From the NCBI GenBank assembly GCA_007128345.1, contig SKXS01000272.1, positions 1 through 7,266 of the forward strand: a stretch of 7,266 bases of DNA. The letters run 5' to 3'. Position numbers and translations under genes: made by a program. Origin of the DNA: Spirochaetia bacterium (GTDB lineage: Bacteria; Spirochaetota; Spirochaetia; PWKH01). Every line of letters begins with the position of its first letter. Positions within the stretch are counted from its first letter, which is position 1. Below the pieces are notes generated by a model. The model searched no databases. It was not told the origin of the DNA and saw nothing but the letters and a program-made list of their open reading frames with translations. Positions 1 through 6,317 of the stretch are shown here, in pieces.

Positions 1-3
1 ACG

Positions 4-2223
4 ATGAGCGGAGAGGAATTCAGGTACCTGGAGCTGCTTAACGAACCCCAGCGTGAAGCGGTGACTGCGCAGGGTGAGCCGCTGCTTGTGCTCGCCGGTG
101 CAGGATCGGGCAAAACCAGAGTGATCACCCATAAGATTGCCTACAGCATTGACGCCCTCGGGTATGATCCCAGATCTGTCCTTGCGGTCACCTTCACCAA
201 TAAGGCGGCTGAAGAGATGCGGGAGCGGGTTGCGCACATGACAGACCATGAGCGGTCCTCCCAGGTGATGATCAGGACCTTCCACTCCTTTGGCGCCTGG
301 GTGCTCAGAAGATTCGGACAACGTATTGGTCTCAGGGACGGCTTTACGATCTATGACGAGGATGACTCGCTGGCTCTCCTGCACAGCCTCTTCCCCAACT
401 ACAAGCGGACCGACCTGTCGCCCTACTGCAAGGCGATCTCCCGGGCTAAGGACCGCTGCATCACCGAAGATGACGACCTGGATTCCATTGTGCCGGGAAA
501 ACAATTTGCAGAGATGTACCGCTCATACCAGAAGCGTCTCAGAGAAATTGGGAATGTCGACTTCGGGGATCTTATCATCCGGGTCATTGAGCTCTTCAGG
601 AAGGATCCCCAGGCGCTTGACGTACTGAAGCACCGCTTTTGCGTCATCCTGGTGGATGAGTACCAGGATACCAACCTTGCCCAGCTGGAGCTGCTCAGGA
701 TGCTCCACCGCCCCGGGACCTTGCTCTGCGTGGTGGGCGATGATGACCAGTCAATATACCGGTTCAGGGGAGCGGAGGTGCGCAACATCCTCAGGTTTCC
801 CGATCACTTCCCGGGGACCAGGATCATCAGGCTGGAGGAGAACTACCGGTCCACGGGAAGGATCCTCCATATTGCCTCTACCGTGGTGGCGAACAATACC
901 GGCAGGCATGAGAAAACCCTCTGGACCAGAAACCGGAAAGGGGCAAAGGCAGTGCTTGCGTTCGCCGACGACCATTCCGCTGAAGCCGCCTACTGCGCCT
1001 CCCTCGTCAGATCCTGGGGAACCGGGGACGGTGCTGCGGTCCTCTACCGAACCAACGCACAGTCCGCAGCATTTGAAACCCTCTTTGCGCGGATGGGGAT
1101 TCCCTACAAGATTGTCGGCGCACTGCGGTTCTTCGAGCGTGAGGAGGTCAAGGATGCCCTCGCCCTGCTGTCGCTTGCCGTGAACCCTGCAGACGAGGTC
1201 GCCTTCCGACGGATCATCAATAAGCCTGCGAGGGGCATCGGGAAGACTACCCTGGAGAGAATCTTCTCCTATCGGGAAGCACAGGGAAGGGAGGTCGTCA
1301 CAGCTCTTCAGGAGATGCACGCACATACTAAGGGCAAGGCAACTTCAGGAATCGAGGAGTTTCTCGCCTTGTATGATGAGGCGCGTACCTGCATGGCTGA
1401 GTATGAGGATCTCTCCCACTATATAGAACGGGTGCTGAACCGATCCGGCCTGTTGGATTACTACCGGAAGCAGGACGAGACGGCATTCACCCAAAAGACA
1501 GCGAACCTCGAGGAGTTTGTGAACTCCGCATCCGGGTATCCAGCTGACTGGGAAGGGCTGGGATCGTTCCTTGAAGTTATGGAGCTTGACCGCTCCCGCG
1601 TCGGACGTGATGACCCTGCAGCCAAGCCAGGAGTGACCCTCATCACCATGCATAATACCAAGGGACTTGAGTTTAAGAGGGTTGTGATCACAGGACTTGA
1701 GGAAGGGCTTTTTCCGGGCAAGCCGCGGGAGAGCGAAGACGAGATCGAGGAGGAACGCAGGATATTCTATGTGAGCATCACCCGGGCCCAGGAAGAGCTC
1801 TACATGACCTCCTGCAGGAGAAGGCTCTTGTGGGGGAGCTATACAAACCAGATGCCTTCGCGCTTCCTCAGGGAGATTCCCCTGGATGCCGTTACTATCA
1901 TAGGCGGATCAGCGCAGGACATACATACACCGTCATTCGGCCAGGTCATGCCGTTTCCTGCCTCAAGAAGAAAACGCGGCGCCGTCCGGGCCGACTGGGG
2001 CAGGCGGATCGAACAGCCCAGCGTGCAGGCGGGGCATGCTGAAGAGGAGCTCTGCACCTTTGCTCCCGGTGATGCGGTGTACCATGAATCCTACGGTACG
2101 GGATGGGTTGCCGCTTCATGGAGGGAGCACGGCAGGGAGATCGTAACGGTGCAGTTCGAGAATGGCAGACAGGCGAAGTTTTTGCCTGCCTACTCACCGC
2201 TTGAGAAAGTTGCCCGTGACTGA
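4..2223 (+). CDS. pcrA: UvrD/PcrA-family ATP-dependent 3'-5' DNA helicase
   Basis: Superfamily 1A helicase, 739 aa, complete, close to the usual family length of 700-750. Motifs in order: Q motif with Q16, Walker A AGAGSGKT (31-38), motif Ia TFTNKAAEEM (63-72), Walker B VDEYQDTN (217-224), motif III GDDDQSIYRFRGA (245-257), motif IV EENYRS (278-283), motif V ITMHNTKGLEF (547-557) and motif VI RRIFYVSITRA (585-595). The C-terminus (about 687-737, GDAVYHESYGTGWV to YSPLEKV) resembles the Tudor-like domain of PcrA/UvrD, which is known to contact RNA polymerase. Family role: ATP-driven strand separation in nucleotide excision and mismatch repair, replication restart and clearing RecA or stalled polymerase. 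The ATG lies three bases from the window edge, so its ribosome binding site cannot be seen, but the family N-terminus begins only a few residues in, which supports it. Whether it is the PcrA, UvrD or Rep orthologue is not settled by sequence alone; the Tudor-like tail favours PcrA/UvrD. Confidence 0.96.
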   Translation: MSGEEFRYLELLNEPQREAVTAQGEPLLVLAGAGSGKTRVITHKIAYSIDALGYDPRSVLAVTFTNKAAEEMRERVAHMTDHERSSQVMIRTFHSFGAWVLRRFGQRIGLRDGFTIYDEDDSLALLHSLFPNYKRTDLSPYCKAISRAKDRCITEDDDLDSIVPGKQFAEMYRSYQKRLREIGNVDFGDLIIRVIELFRKDPQALDVLKHRFCVILVDEYQDTNLAQLELLRMLHRPGTLLCVVGDDDQSIYRFRGAEVRNILRFPDHFPGTRIIRLEENYRSTGRILHIASTVVANNTGRHEKTLWTRNRKGAKAVLAFADDHSAEAAYCASLVRSWGTGDGAAVLYRTNAQSAAFETLFARMGIPYKIVGALRFFEREEVKDALALLSLAVNPADEVAFRRIINKPARGIGKTTLERIFSYREAQGREVVTALQEMHAHTKGKATSGIEEFLALYDEARTCMAEYEDLSHYIERVLNRSGLLDYYRKQDETAFTQKTANLEEFVNSASGYPADWEGLGSFLEVMELDRSRVGRDDPAAKPGVTLITMHNTKGLEFKRVVITGLEEGLFPGKPRESEDEIEEERRIFYVSITRAQEELYMTSCRRRLLWGSYTNQMPSRFLREIPLDAVTIIGGSAQDIHTPSFGQVMPFPASRRKRGAVRADWGRRIEQPSVQAGHAEEELCTFAPGDAVYHESYGTGWVAASWREHGREIVTVQFENGRQAKFLPAYSPLEKVARD

Positions 2224-2234
2224 TATGATACGCC

Positions 2235-3068
2235 ATGACTCAGCCGTTTCACCAGCAAGCGTTCAAGATGCCCATGATAGTCCGTGCGCGGGGATACCGT
2301 CTCTACGATCTTTACGGTAAGCGCTACCTCGATCTGTTTCAGAACAACGGACGGGCAATCCTCGGGCACCGGCCTGAAGGGCTGAGACGCTCCCTCAAGT
2401 CGACCGTGTCTCGGGGGCTGATCTGTGAATACCCGTCAGTCTATGACGGGAGGCTTGAGAAGGTCGTCAAGCTGCTGTTCCCGGATTACAATGTGTTTCG
2501 CATCTACAAGAATAGGGAACGGGCCTTCGGCGCAGTGGAGCACGCGCTGGATTTGCTGATTGCAAACGAGGACCTGGCTGATCCTGCCGTGGAGGACATC
2601 CTGCCGCGGCACCGCGCAGCCTTATGGAGGCCGTTTCTGCCGGAGACCGAGGCAAGGCCGGACTTCCTCTTTCCTGTTTTCCCCTTCCCGGGGAGTTTTG
2701 CTCCTGAGGTGGTGTGCGTGAAGTCGGCGGCAATGGGCAGCCGCATGCCCCCCAGCGACATGGTCTCACCATTTCTTGCGGACGGTATGGTGAAGGTCCT
2801 CTCGCAGATGATTCGCTCAATGAAGGGAGCCAGGAGTCACGGGTCGGCATTTCAGCGGCTTACGGATGTATTTGACTGGAAGAGGCGGGGACCCTATATA
2901 CAGACGGGCCTTGATCCGATAGCATACGGTGAGCTGTTCAAGAAGGCGCTCAGCGAGGGGATCCTCCTGCCGCCGGGAGAGCACATCCCCATCATAGTCC
3001 CCCTGGAATTTTCCGAGGGAGAACTTGAGGGATTTACCCGCTTTGTTCATCAGCTTTCCGGTGAATGA
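2235..3068 (+). CDS. Degenerate class III aminotransferase-like protein
   Basis: 277 aa, against roughly 400-450 for class III (fold type I) PLP-dependent aminotransferases. The N-terminus (about 14-46, ARGYRLYDLYGKRYLDL then NNGRAILGHRP) matches the family's opening strand and 'G..YLD...G....GH' pattern. The C-terminus (about 229-272, FKKALSEGILLPPGE) resembles the small-domain end. The middle is much shortened: I find neither a glycine-rich cofactor-phosphate loop of the usual GSEA type nor the D-E-V-x-x-G segment that carries the pyridine-binding aspartate. K163, in CVKSAAMGSRMPP, lies roughly where the catalytic lysine precedes a G..P motif, so a remnant PLP site is possible but unproven. 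No membrane segment or signal peptide. It starts 11 nt after the helicase stop with no clear Shine-Dalgarno, which suggests co-transcription and translational coupling. Its last 35 bp overlap the opposing ferredoxin gene. Function unknown; loss of catalysis is my inference. Confidence 0.8.
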   Translation: MTQPFHQQAFKMPMIVRARGYRLYDLYGKRYLDLFQNNGRAILGHRPEGLRRSLKSTVSRGLICEYPSVYDGRLEKVVKLLFPDYNVFRIYKNRERAFGAVEHALDLLIANEDLADPAVEDILPRHRAALWRPFLPETEARPDFLFPVFPFPGSFAPEVVCVKSAAMGSRMPPSDMVSPFLADGMVKVLSQMIRSMKGARSHGSAFQRLTDVFDWKRRGPYIQTGLDPIAYGELFKKALSEGILLPPGEHIPIIVPLEFSEGELEGFTRFVHQLSGE

Positions 3069-3264
3069 GCACTTCGATAGCCTGTACGGGGCATGCAAGT
3101 GCGGCATCGCAGAGTTTTTTGCAGAGAATTTCATTTGATTCCAGGAGTGCTGCTCCGGTTTCCGTTACGACCGAGTGGTACCCGTTTATATAGAACAGAT
3201 TGGGCAGGGTTTCGGAACATAGTCCGCACCCGGCGCATTTCAGATGATCAACCTTGACTTTCAT
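3034..3264 (-). CDS. Small [4Fe-4S] ferredoxin
   Basis: 76 aa single-cluster ferredoxin, a soluble cytoplasmic electron carrier. The cluster motif is C10-x2-C13-x2-C16 (CAGCGLC) near the N-terminus, with the fourth ligand C58 in ACPVQAI near the C-terminus, as in monocluster bacterial ferredoxins. C48 and C52 are extra; in relatives such as the Desulfovibrio gigas and Thermotoga proteins a second cysteine pair forms a disulfide, which may apply here. The reading frame stays open upstream to an ATG at 3426, but that would place 54 unrelated residues before the ferredoxin fold and overlap rplM, so I chose the ATG at 3264. There is no good Shine-Dalgarno before it (the upstream bases read TTTTCTCC). 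It is divergent from rplM and overlaps the 3' end of the aminotransferase-like gene by 35 bp. The redox partner is not evident from its neighbours. Confidence 0.88.
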   Translation of the reverse strand: MKVKVDHLKCAGCGLCSETLPNLFYINGYHSVVTETGAALLESNEILCKKLCDAALACPVQAIEVLIHRKADEQSG

Positions 3265-3309
3265 GGAGAAAAGATACTGATAACTCTGTGAGGAATCAAG
3301 GAAACACTC

Positions 3310-3338
3310 TTGACATTCCCGGGTTAATATGAAATTAT
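3310..3338 (+). promoter_or_regulatory. Candidate rplM operon promoter
   Basis: A perfect -35 TTGACA (3310-3315) is followed after 17 bp by AATTAT (3333-3338), which matches TATAAT at four of six positions, including the important A2 and T6. Initiation near 3345 would give a leader of about 39 nt before the rplM ATG at 3384. That is too short for an elaborate autoregulatory L13 leader. This stretch is visibly more AT-rich than the flanking genes, as expected for a strong ribosomal protein promoter. Confidence 0.6.
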
Positions 3339-3339
3339 A
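3334..3339 (-). promoter_or_regulatory. Candidate -10 box of ferredoxin promoter
   Basis: On the minus strand this reads TATAAT, a perfect sigma-70 -10 hexamer, about 70 bp upstream of the ferredoxin ATG. That would give a leader of roughly 60 nt. I find no good -35 hexamer 16-18 bp upstream (ATAGTT at 17 bp is weak), so the promoter may be weak or activator-dependent. The box overlaps the candidate -10 of the rplM promoter on the other strand. Confidence 0.4.
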
Positions 3340-3383
3340 CACCGCCTGAGGAAGCAAACTATTTCTATTACAGGGTAGAAGAT

Positions 3384-3812
3384 ATGAAAACAATATTTGT
3401 AAAGCCGAATGAAGTGAAGAAAACATGGTACGTCATAGACGCCGAAGGGGAGCGCCTGGGCCGTATAGCGGTCAAAGCAGCTAAACTCCTTCGGGGCAAA
3501 CATAAGCCGGAATTTGCGCCCCACCAGGATGTGGGGGATTTCGTGATTATCATCAATGCCGCAAAGGCGGATTTGAGCGGAAACAAGAAGACCCAGAAGA
3601 TCTATTACCGGCATTCCGGGTACCCCGGGGGACTGCGCAGTGAAACCTACCTGAAGGTAGTGAAGCGCAAGCCTGTATATCCCATGGAACGTGCTGTATA
3701 CGGCATGCTCCCCAAGGGACCGCTGGGAAGGAAGATGTATACCCACCTGAAAGTATATGCCGGTTCAGAACACCCCCATGCGGCCCAAAAGCCCGTAGCG
3801 GTTGAAATATAG
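3384..3812 (+). CDS. rplM: 50S ribosomal protein L13 (uL13)
   Basis: 142 aa, the normal length for bacterial uL13, an early-assembling 23S rRNA-binding protein of the large subunit. Recognised from the N-terminal KTWYVIDAEGERLGRIA (about 13-29), the central LRGKHKPEFAPHQDVGD (36-52), the family signature YYRHSGYPGGLR (73-84), and MLPKGPLGRKM followed by LKVYAGSEHPHAAQKP near the C-terminus. The ATG at 3384 is preceded by AGGG (3372-3375) at a reasonable distance, and the N-terminal MKT start is typical of the family. It is the first gene of a probable rplM-rpsI-recX operon; rplM-rpsI pairing is near-universal in bacteria. Base composition and sequence show nothing unusual. Confidence 0.98.
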   Translation: MKTIFVKPNEVKKTWYVIDAEGERLGRIAVKAAKLLRGKHKPEFAPHQDVGDFVIIINAAKADLSGNKKTQKIYYRHSGYPGGLRSETYLKVVKRKPVYPMERAVYGMLPKGPLGRKMYTHLKVYAGSEHPHAAQKPVAVEI

Positions 3813-3815
3813 GAG
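3811..3815 (+). promoter_or_regulatory. Shine-Dalgarno of rpsI
   Basis: AGGAG starts inside the rplM stop codon and lies 7 nt before the GTG at 3823. This decides the rpsI start: an in-frame ATG at 3802 lies upstream of the Shine-Dalgarno and would overlap rplM by 11 nt. Confidence 0.85.
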
Positions 3816-3822
3816 TGGATAC

Positions 3823-4221
3823 GTGGATACGAATGTAAATCTTTCACTGGGAACAGGACGCAGAAAAACCGCCATCGCCCGGGTCTACCTGAGACAGGGA
3901 GAGGGGAAGGTAGTCATAAACGGCAAGAGCCTTGAGGACTACTTCGGGAATCCAGGCTTCGTGTATGTGGTTCGCCAGCCCATGGATGTAACCGATACGC
4001 TGACCAAGTTTGACGTGCTCATTAATGTCAAGGGAGGCGGACCTTCCGGTCAGGCAGGCGCCTGCCGTCACGGTATTGCCAGGGCTTTGGCTTCCTACGA
4101 TGAGACGAACATCAAGTCCCTGAGAGCCAGCGGTTTTCTCACCCGTGACCCGAGAATGGTGGAGCGGAAAAAGTACGGACAGCCGGGAGCACGGAAGAAG
4201 TTCCAGTTCTCCAAGCGCTAG
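3823..4221 (+). CDS. rpsI: 30S ribosomal protein S9 (uS9)
   Basis: 132 aa, normal for bacterial uS9, a small-subunit head protein whose C-terminal tail reaches the P-site tRNA. Motifs: GTGRRKTAIARVYLR (about 10-24), the FDV-NVKGGGPSGQAGA block with RHGIARAL (about 67-90), and the conserved end GFLTRDPRMVERKKYGQPGA leading to the tail KKFQFSKR with its terminal arginine. I use the GTG start at 3823 because of the AGGAG 7 nt upstream. The longer ATG start at 3802 adds seven residues not typical of the family and lacks a ribosome binding site. The gene begins 10 nt after rplM and ends 15 nt before recX. Confidence 0.97.
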   Translation: MDTNVNLSLGTGRRKTAIARVYLRQGEGKVVINGKSLEDYFGNPGFVYVVRQPMDVTDTLTKFDVLINVKGGGPSGQAGACRHGIARALASYDETNIKSLRASGFLTRDPRMVERKKYGQPGARKKFQFSKR

Positions 4222-4236
4222 ATCGTCACGGCGGTC

Positions 4237-4854
4237 ATGGCTGTTATCAAGAGAGGGGTCCACGGGAATGTGCTCACAGCAGCATGTTCCGGGGGCTCCT
4301 CTTTCATCATACCCCCCGACATACAGCATAGGTATCATCTCACTGAAGGCATGGAGCTCTCTGAGGAAGAGACGCAGAAGCTCATGCATGAGTGCCGGGT
4401 GCATCAGGCTGGAGAAAAGGCTGTGGCATTCCTGGCCTCCCGTGAGCATAGCCGCAGGGAGCTTGAGCAGAAGCTTGCGCAACGGGGATTTTCTCCGGAG
4501 GAGATTGCTCCGGCTCTGGGTTCGCTTGAAAAGAGGGGGCTCCAGAGCGACCGAAGGTTTGCCGAGCAGTGGGTGCGCTCACGGGCAGAACGAATGGCCG
4601 AAGGACCGGTGAAGCTTGCTGCTGGGCTCCAGGCACGGGGAATAGAGCAGTCCCTTGCCCAGGAAGTCACCGATGCGGTTATCAGCGAATGCGGCCGCAT
4701 CAATATGCTAAATCGGGCATACGAGAAGCTTCTCCCGAAGTCCCGGGGAATCAGGGAGCGGCTTATCGCGTCCCTGGTTCGGAAGGGATTTTCATACCAT
4801 GAGGTATGCAGGTTTCTCGAGAATATTGAGGACAGTGACGCTTGGGACGGATAA
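4237..4854 (+). CDS. recX: Regulatory protein RecX
   Basis: 205 aa, within the RecX range. RecX binds along the RecA filament and modulates its ATPase and strand exchange. The sequence shows the expected helical three-repeat architecture from about residue 53 on: AGEKAVAFLASREHSRRELE (58-77) with KLAQRGFS, then the signature SDRRFAEQWVRSRA (104-117), and a third repeat RERLIASLVRKGFSYHEV (173-190). The N-terminal 40 residues look like the short strand extension seen in many RecX proteins (FIIPPDIQ, then LTEGMELSEEE), which supports the ATG at 4237 rather than the internal ATG at 4351. The Shine-Dalgarno is poor (CACGGCGGTC), and the gene starts 15 nt after the rpsI stop, so coupling to rpsI translation is likely. 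recX usually sits beside recA; here it trails ribosomal genes, and no recA is in the window. It has no intrinsic terminator of its own. Confidence 0.92.
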   Translation: MAVIKRGVHGNVLTAACSGGSSFIIPPDIQHRYHLTEGMELSEEETQKLMHECRVHQAGEKAVAFLASREHSRRELEQKLAQRGFSPEEIAPALGSLEKRGLQSDRRFAEQWVRSRAERMAEGPVKLAAGLQARGIEQSLAQEVTDAVISECGRINMLNRAYEKLLPKSRGIRERLIASLVRKGFSYHEVCRFLENIEDSDAWDG

Positions 4855-4857
4855 GAG

Positions 4858-4884
4858 AAAAACGGCTGCCCGCTTGGACAGCCG
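4858..4884 (-). terminator. Rho-independent terminator of eno
   Basis: Read on the minus strand, a stem CGGCTG/CAGCCG (4879-4884 with 4863-4868), extended inward by two CG pairs past one mismatch to a 4-nt loop, is followed directly by TTTTT (4862-4858) and then CTCTT. It lies 19 bp beyond the eno stop. In the plus direction the stem is followed by CCTCAT with no T-tract, so it should be a poor terminator for recX. Confidence 0.85.
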
Positions 4885-4903
4885 CCTCATCAGAATCAAA
4901 TGA

Positions 4904-6199
4904 TTACCGCTTGATAGAGTAGAAAGCCTGCCTGCCGGGATACTCGGCGGTACCCTCGAGGTAGTCCTCAATGCGCATCAGCTGGTTGTACTTTGCCAGG
5001 CGGTCGGACCTGCTCATGGAGCCGGTCTTGATCTGCCCGGTGCCGAGAGCGACCACCAGATCTGCGATGAAGTTATCTTCCGTTTCTCCCGAACGGTGGG
5101 ACACCACCGCGGTATAGCCTGCGCGCTTTGCCATCTCCACTGCTTCAAAGGTCTCGGTGAGGGTTCCAATCTGGTTGACCTTAATAAGGATGGAGTTGGC
5201 AATGCCGCCCTCTATGCCCTGCTGCAGGCGCTTCGTGTTGGTGACGAAGAGGTCGTCCCCGACAAGCTGCACGCGGCTTCCCACCAGGTCGGTCAGCAGC
5301 TTCCAGCCTTCCCAGTCATCTTCTGCCATGCCGTCCTCAATGGAGATTATCGGGTACTTGTCCACCCAGGAAGCCCAGTATTCTGCTAGCTGCGCACTGG
5401 TGAGTTCCTCTCCGGTGGACCAGGTGAGCTTGTACTTTCCGGTCTTGCTGTCGTAGATCTCCGATGTTGCGGGATCCAGGGCAATCATGATGTCGTCACC
5501 AGCCTTGTAGCCTGCCTGGTCTATGGCCTGGAGGATCACTTCGCAGGCTTCTTCATTGGATTTGAGATTGGGAGCAAAGCCCCCTTCATCACCTACGGAG
5601 GTGCTGTAGCCCTTTTTCTTGAGGATGGCCTTGAGGTGGTGGAATACCTCGGTGATCATCTGCACGCCGCCCCTGAACGTGTCGGCACCCACAGGCATGA
5701 CCATGAATTCCTGGAAGTCGACCGAGTTGTCCGCATGGGATCCGCCGTTTATGATGTTCGCCATGGGTACAGGGAGGATATTGGCATGATAGCTTCCCAG
5801 GTACTTGAACAGCGGAAGGCCGAGAAAATCAGCTGCCGCCCGTGCTGCAGCCATGGAGACGCCCAGAATCGCGTTGGCGCCGAGCTTGCCCTTGTTGTCA
5901 GTGCCGTCGAGCTCTATCATGGTGCGGTCGATGTCGACCTGGTCGAGGGCGTCAAGGCCGATGAGCTCCCCGGCAATGACGTCATTGACGTTTTCCACCG
6001 CCTTGAGCACCCCTTTGCCCAGGTAGCGGGTCTTGTCATTGTCGCGCAGCTCCACCGCCTCATGGATGCCCGTGGATGCCCCGGAAGGAACCGCAGCACG
6101 CCCCATGGAGCCGTCCTCTAGGATGACATCAACTTCAACCGTGGGGTTGCCCCGTGAATCGAGAATCTCTCTCGCTTCGATAAATTCAATAATACTCAT
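4904..6199 (-). CDS. eno: Enolase (phosphopyruvate hydratase)
   Basis: 431 aa, full length for a bacterial enolase. It interconverts 2-phosphoglycerate and phosphoenolpyruvate in glycolysis and gluconeogenesis, in the cytoplasm. Visible features: REILDSRGNPTVEV (10-23); the mobile substrate loop SGAST (39-43); SHADN with H155 and then E164; GDEGGFAPN with catalytic E205; metal ligands D241 (ALDPATSE), E288 (SIEDGMAEDDW) and D315 (GDDLFVTN); the family signature ILIKVNQIGTLTET with catalytic base K340; and SHRSGETED (367-375). All catalytic and Mg-binding residues I can place are present. The frame extends to an ATG at 6241, but that codon lies inside the candidate -10 box, whereas the ATG at 6199 has an AGGAG 10 nt upstream and gives the standard N-terminus. 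It is monocistronic between its own promoter and terminator, convergent with recX. Confidence 0.98.
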   Translation of the reverse strand: MSIIEFIEAREILDSRGNPTVEVDVILEDGSMGRAAVPSGASTGIHEAVELRDNDKTRYLGKGVLKAVENVNDVIAGELIGLDALDQVDIDRTMIELDGTDNKGKLGANAILGVSMAAARAAADFLGLPLFKYLGSYHANILPVPMANIINGGSHADNSVDFQEFMVMPVGADTFRGGVQMITEVFHHLKAILKKKGYSTSVGDEGGFAPNLKSNEEACEVILQAIDQAGYKAGDDIMIALDPATSEIYDSKTGKYKLTWSTGEELTSAQLAEYWASWVDKYPIISIEDGMAEDDWEGWKLLTDLVGSRVQLVGDDLFVTNTKRLQQGIEGGIANSILIKVNQIGTLTETFEAVEMAKRAGYTAVVSHRSGETEDNFIADLVVALGTGQIKTGSMSRSDRLAKYNQLMRIEDYLEGTAEYPGRQAFYSIKR

Positions 6200-6209
6200 G
6201 TATCTCTCT

Positions 6210-6214
6210 CTCCT
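6210..6214 (-). promoter_or_regulatory. Shine-Dalgarno of eno
   Basis: Minus-strand AGGAG, within a purine-rich AGGAGAGAGAGA stretch, lies 10 nt before the ATG at 6199. It selects this start over the in-frame ATG at 6241. Confidence 0.8.
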
Positions 6215-6236
6215 GTTTTGCGGAAGGTTTGAGCCA

Positions 6237-6266
6237 AGCATAGCGAGGAACTGCCCAGGCAGTCAA
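6237..6266 (-). promoter_or_regulatory. Candidate eno promoter
   Basis: On the minus strand, TTGACT (6266-6261, five of six matches to TTGACA) is followed after 18 bp by TATGCT (6242-6237, four of six matches to TATAAT). Initiation near 6230 gives a leader of about 30 nt that includes the Shine-Dalgarno. Its position agrees with the enolase start at 6199. Confidence 0.6.
6251..6262. repeat. Short inverted repeat in the eno promoter spacer
   Basis: CTGCC-CA-GGCAG is a perfect 5-bp inverted repeat with a 2-bp centre, lying between the -10 and -35 of the eno promoter and touching the -35. This is where a repressor operator might sit. A 5-bp arm can arise by chance, and I recognise no regulator consensus. 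Confidence 0.3.
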
Positions 6267-6282
6267 CCCGTCAGCTCAATCC

Positions 6283-6312
6283 TTGACCGCACGAGGATTC
6301 TCTTTGTACAAT
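6283..6312 (+). promoter_or_regulatory. Candidate promoter of the UPF0158-GNAT gene
   Basis: TTGACC (6283-6288, five of six matches) and TACAAT (6307-6312, five of six matches) are separated by 18 bp, a good sigma-70-type promoter. The ATG at 6318 begins only 5 nt after the -10, about where transcription should start, so the message would be leaderless or nearly so. The -35 is 16 bp from the -35 of the divergent eno promoter. Confidence 0.6.
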
Positions 6313-6317
6313 AGGCC

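Noticed and set aside
751..1326. Long open frame of 191 codons on the minus strand inside the helicase
   Set aside because: It is antisense to a fully conserved helicase core and shows no recognisable protein pattern; long shadow frames are common in GC-rich genes.
2467..2850. Minus-strand open frame of 127 codons opposite the aminotransferase-like gene
   Set aside because: It is proline/serine/arginine-rich in the manner of antisense translations of GC-rich genes; the plus-strand frame has the recognisable family ends.
3265..3426. Longer ferredoxin form of 130 aa starting at 3426
   Set aside because: The extra 54 residues would run back through the spacer and into rplM on the other strand, and do not resemble part of a ferredoxin.
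3802..3822. ATG start for rpsI at 3802
   Set aside because: It lies before the AGGAG at 3811 and overlaps rplM; the GTG at 3823 has correct spacing and gives the normal uS9 length.
5636..6121. Plus-strand open frame of 161 codons inside eno
   Set aside because: It is the antisense shadow of a highly conserved enolase sequence with no ribosome binding site or family resemblance.
6239..6241. Upstream ATG giving a 445-aa enolase
   Set aside because: The codon lies within the candidate -10 hexamer, the extra 14 residues match no enolase N-terminus, and the ATG at 6199 has a good AGGAG.
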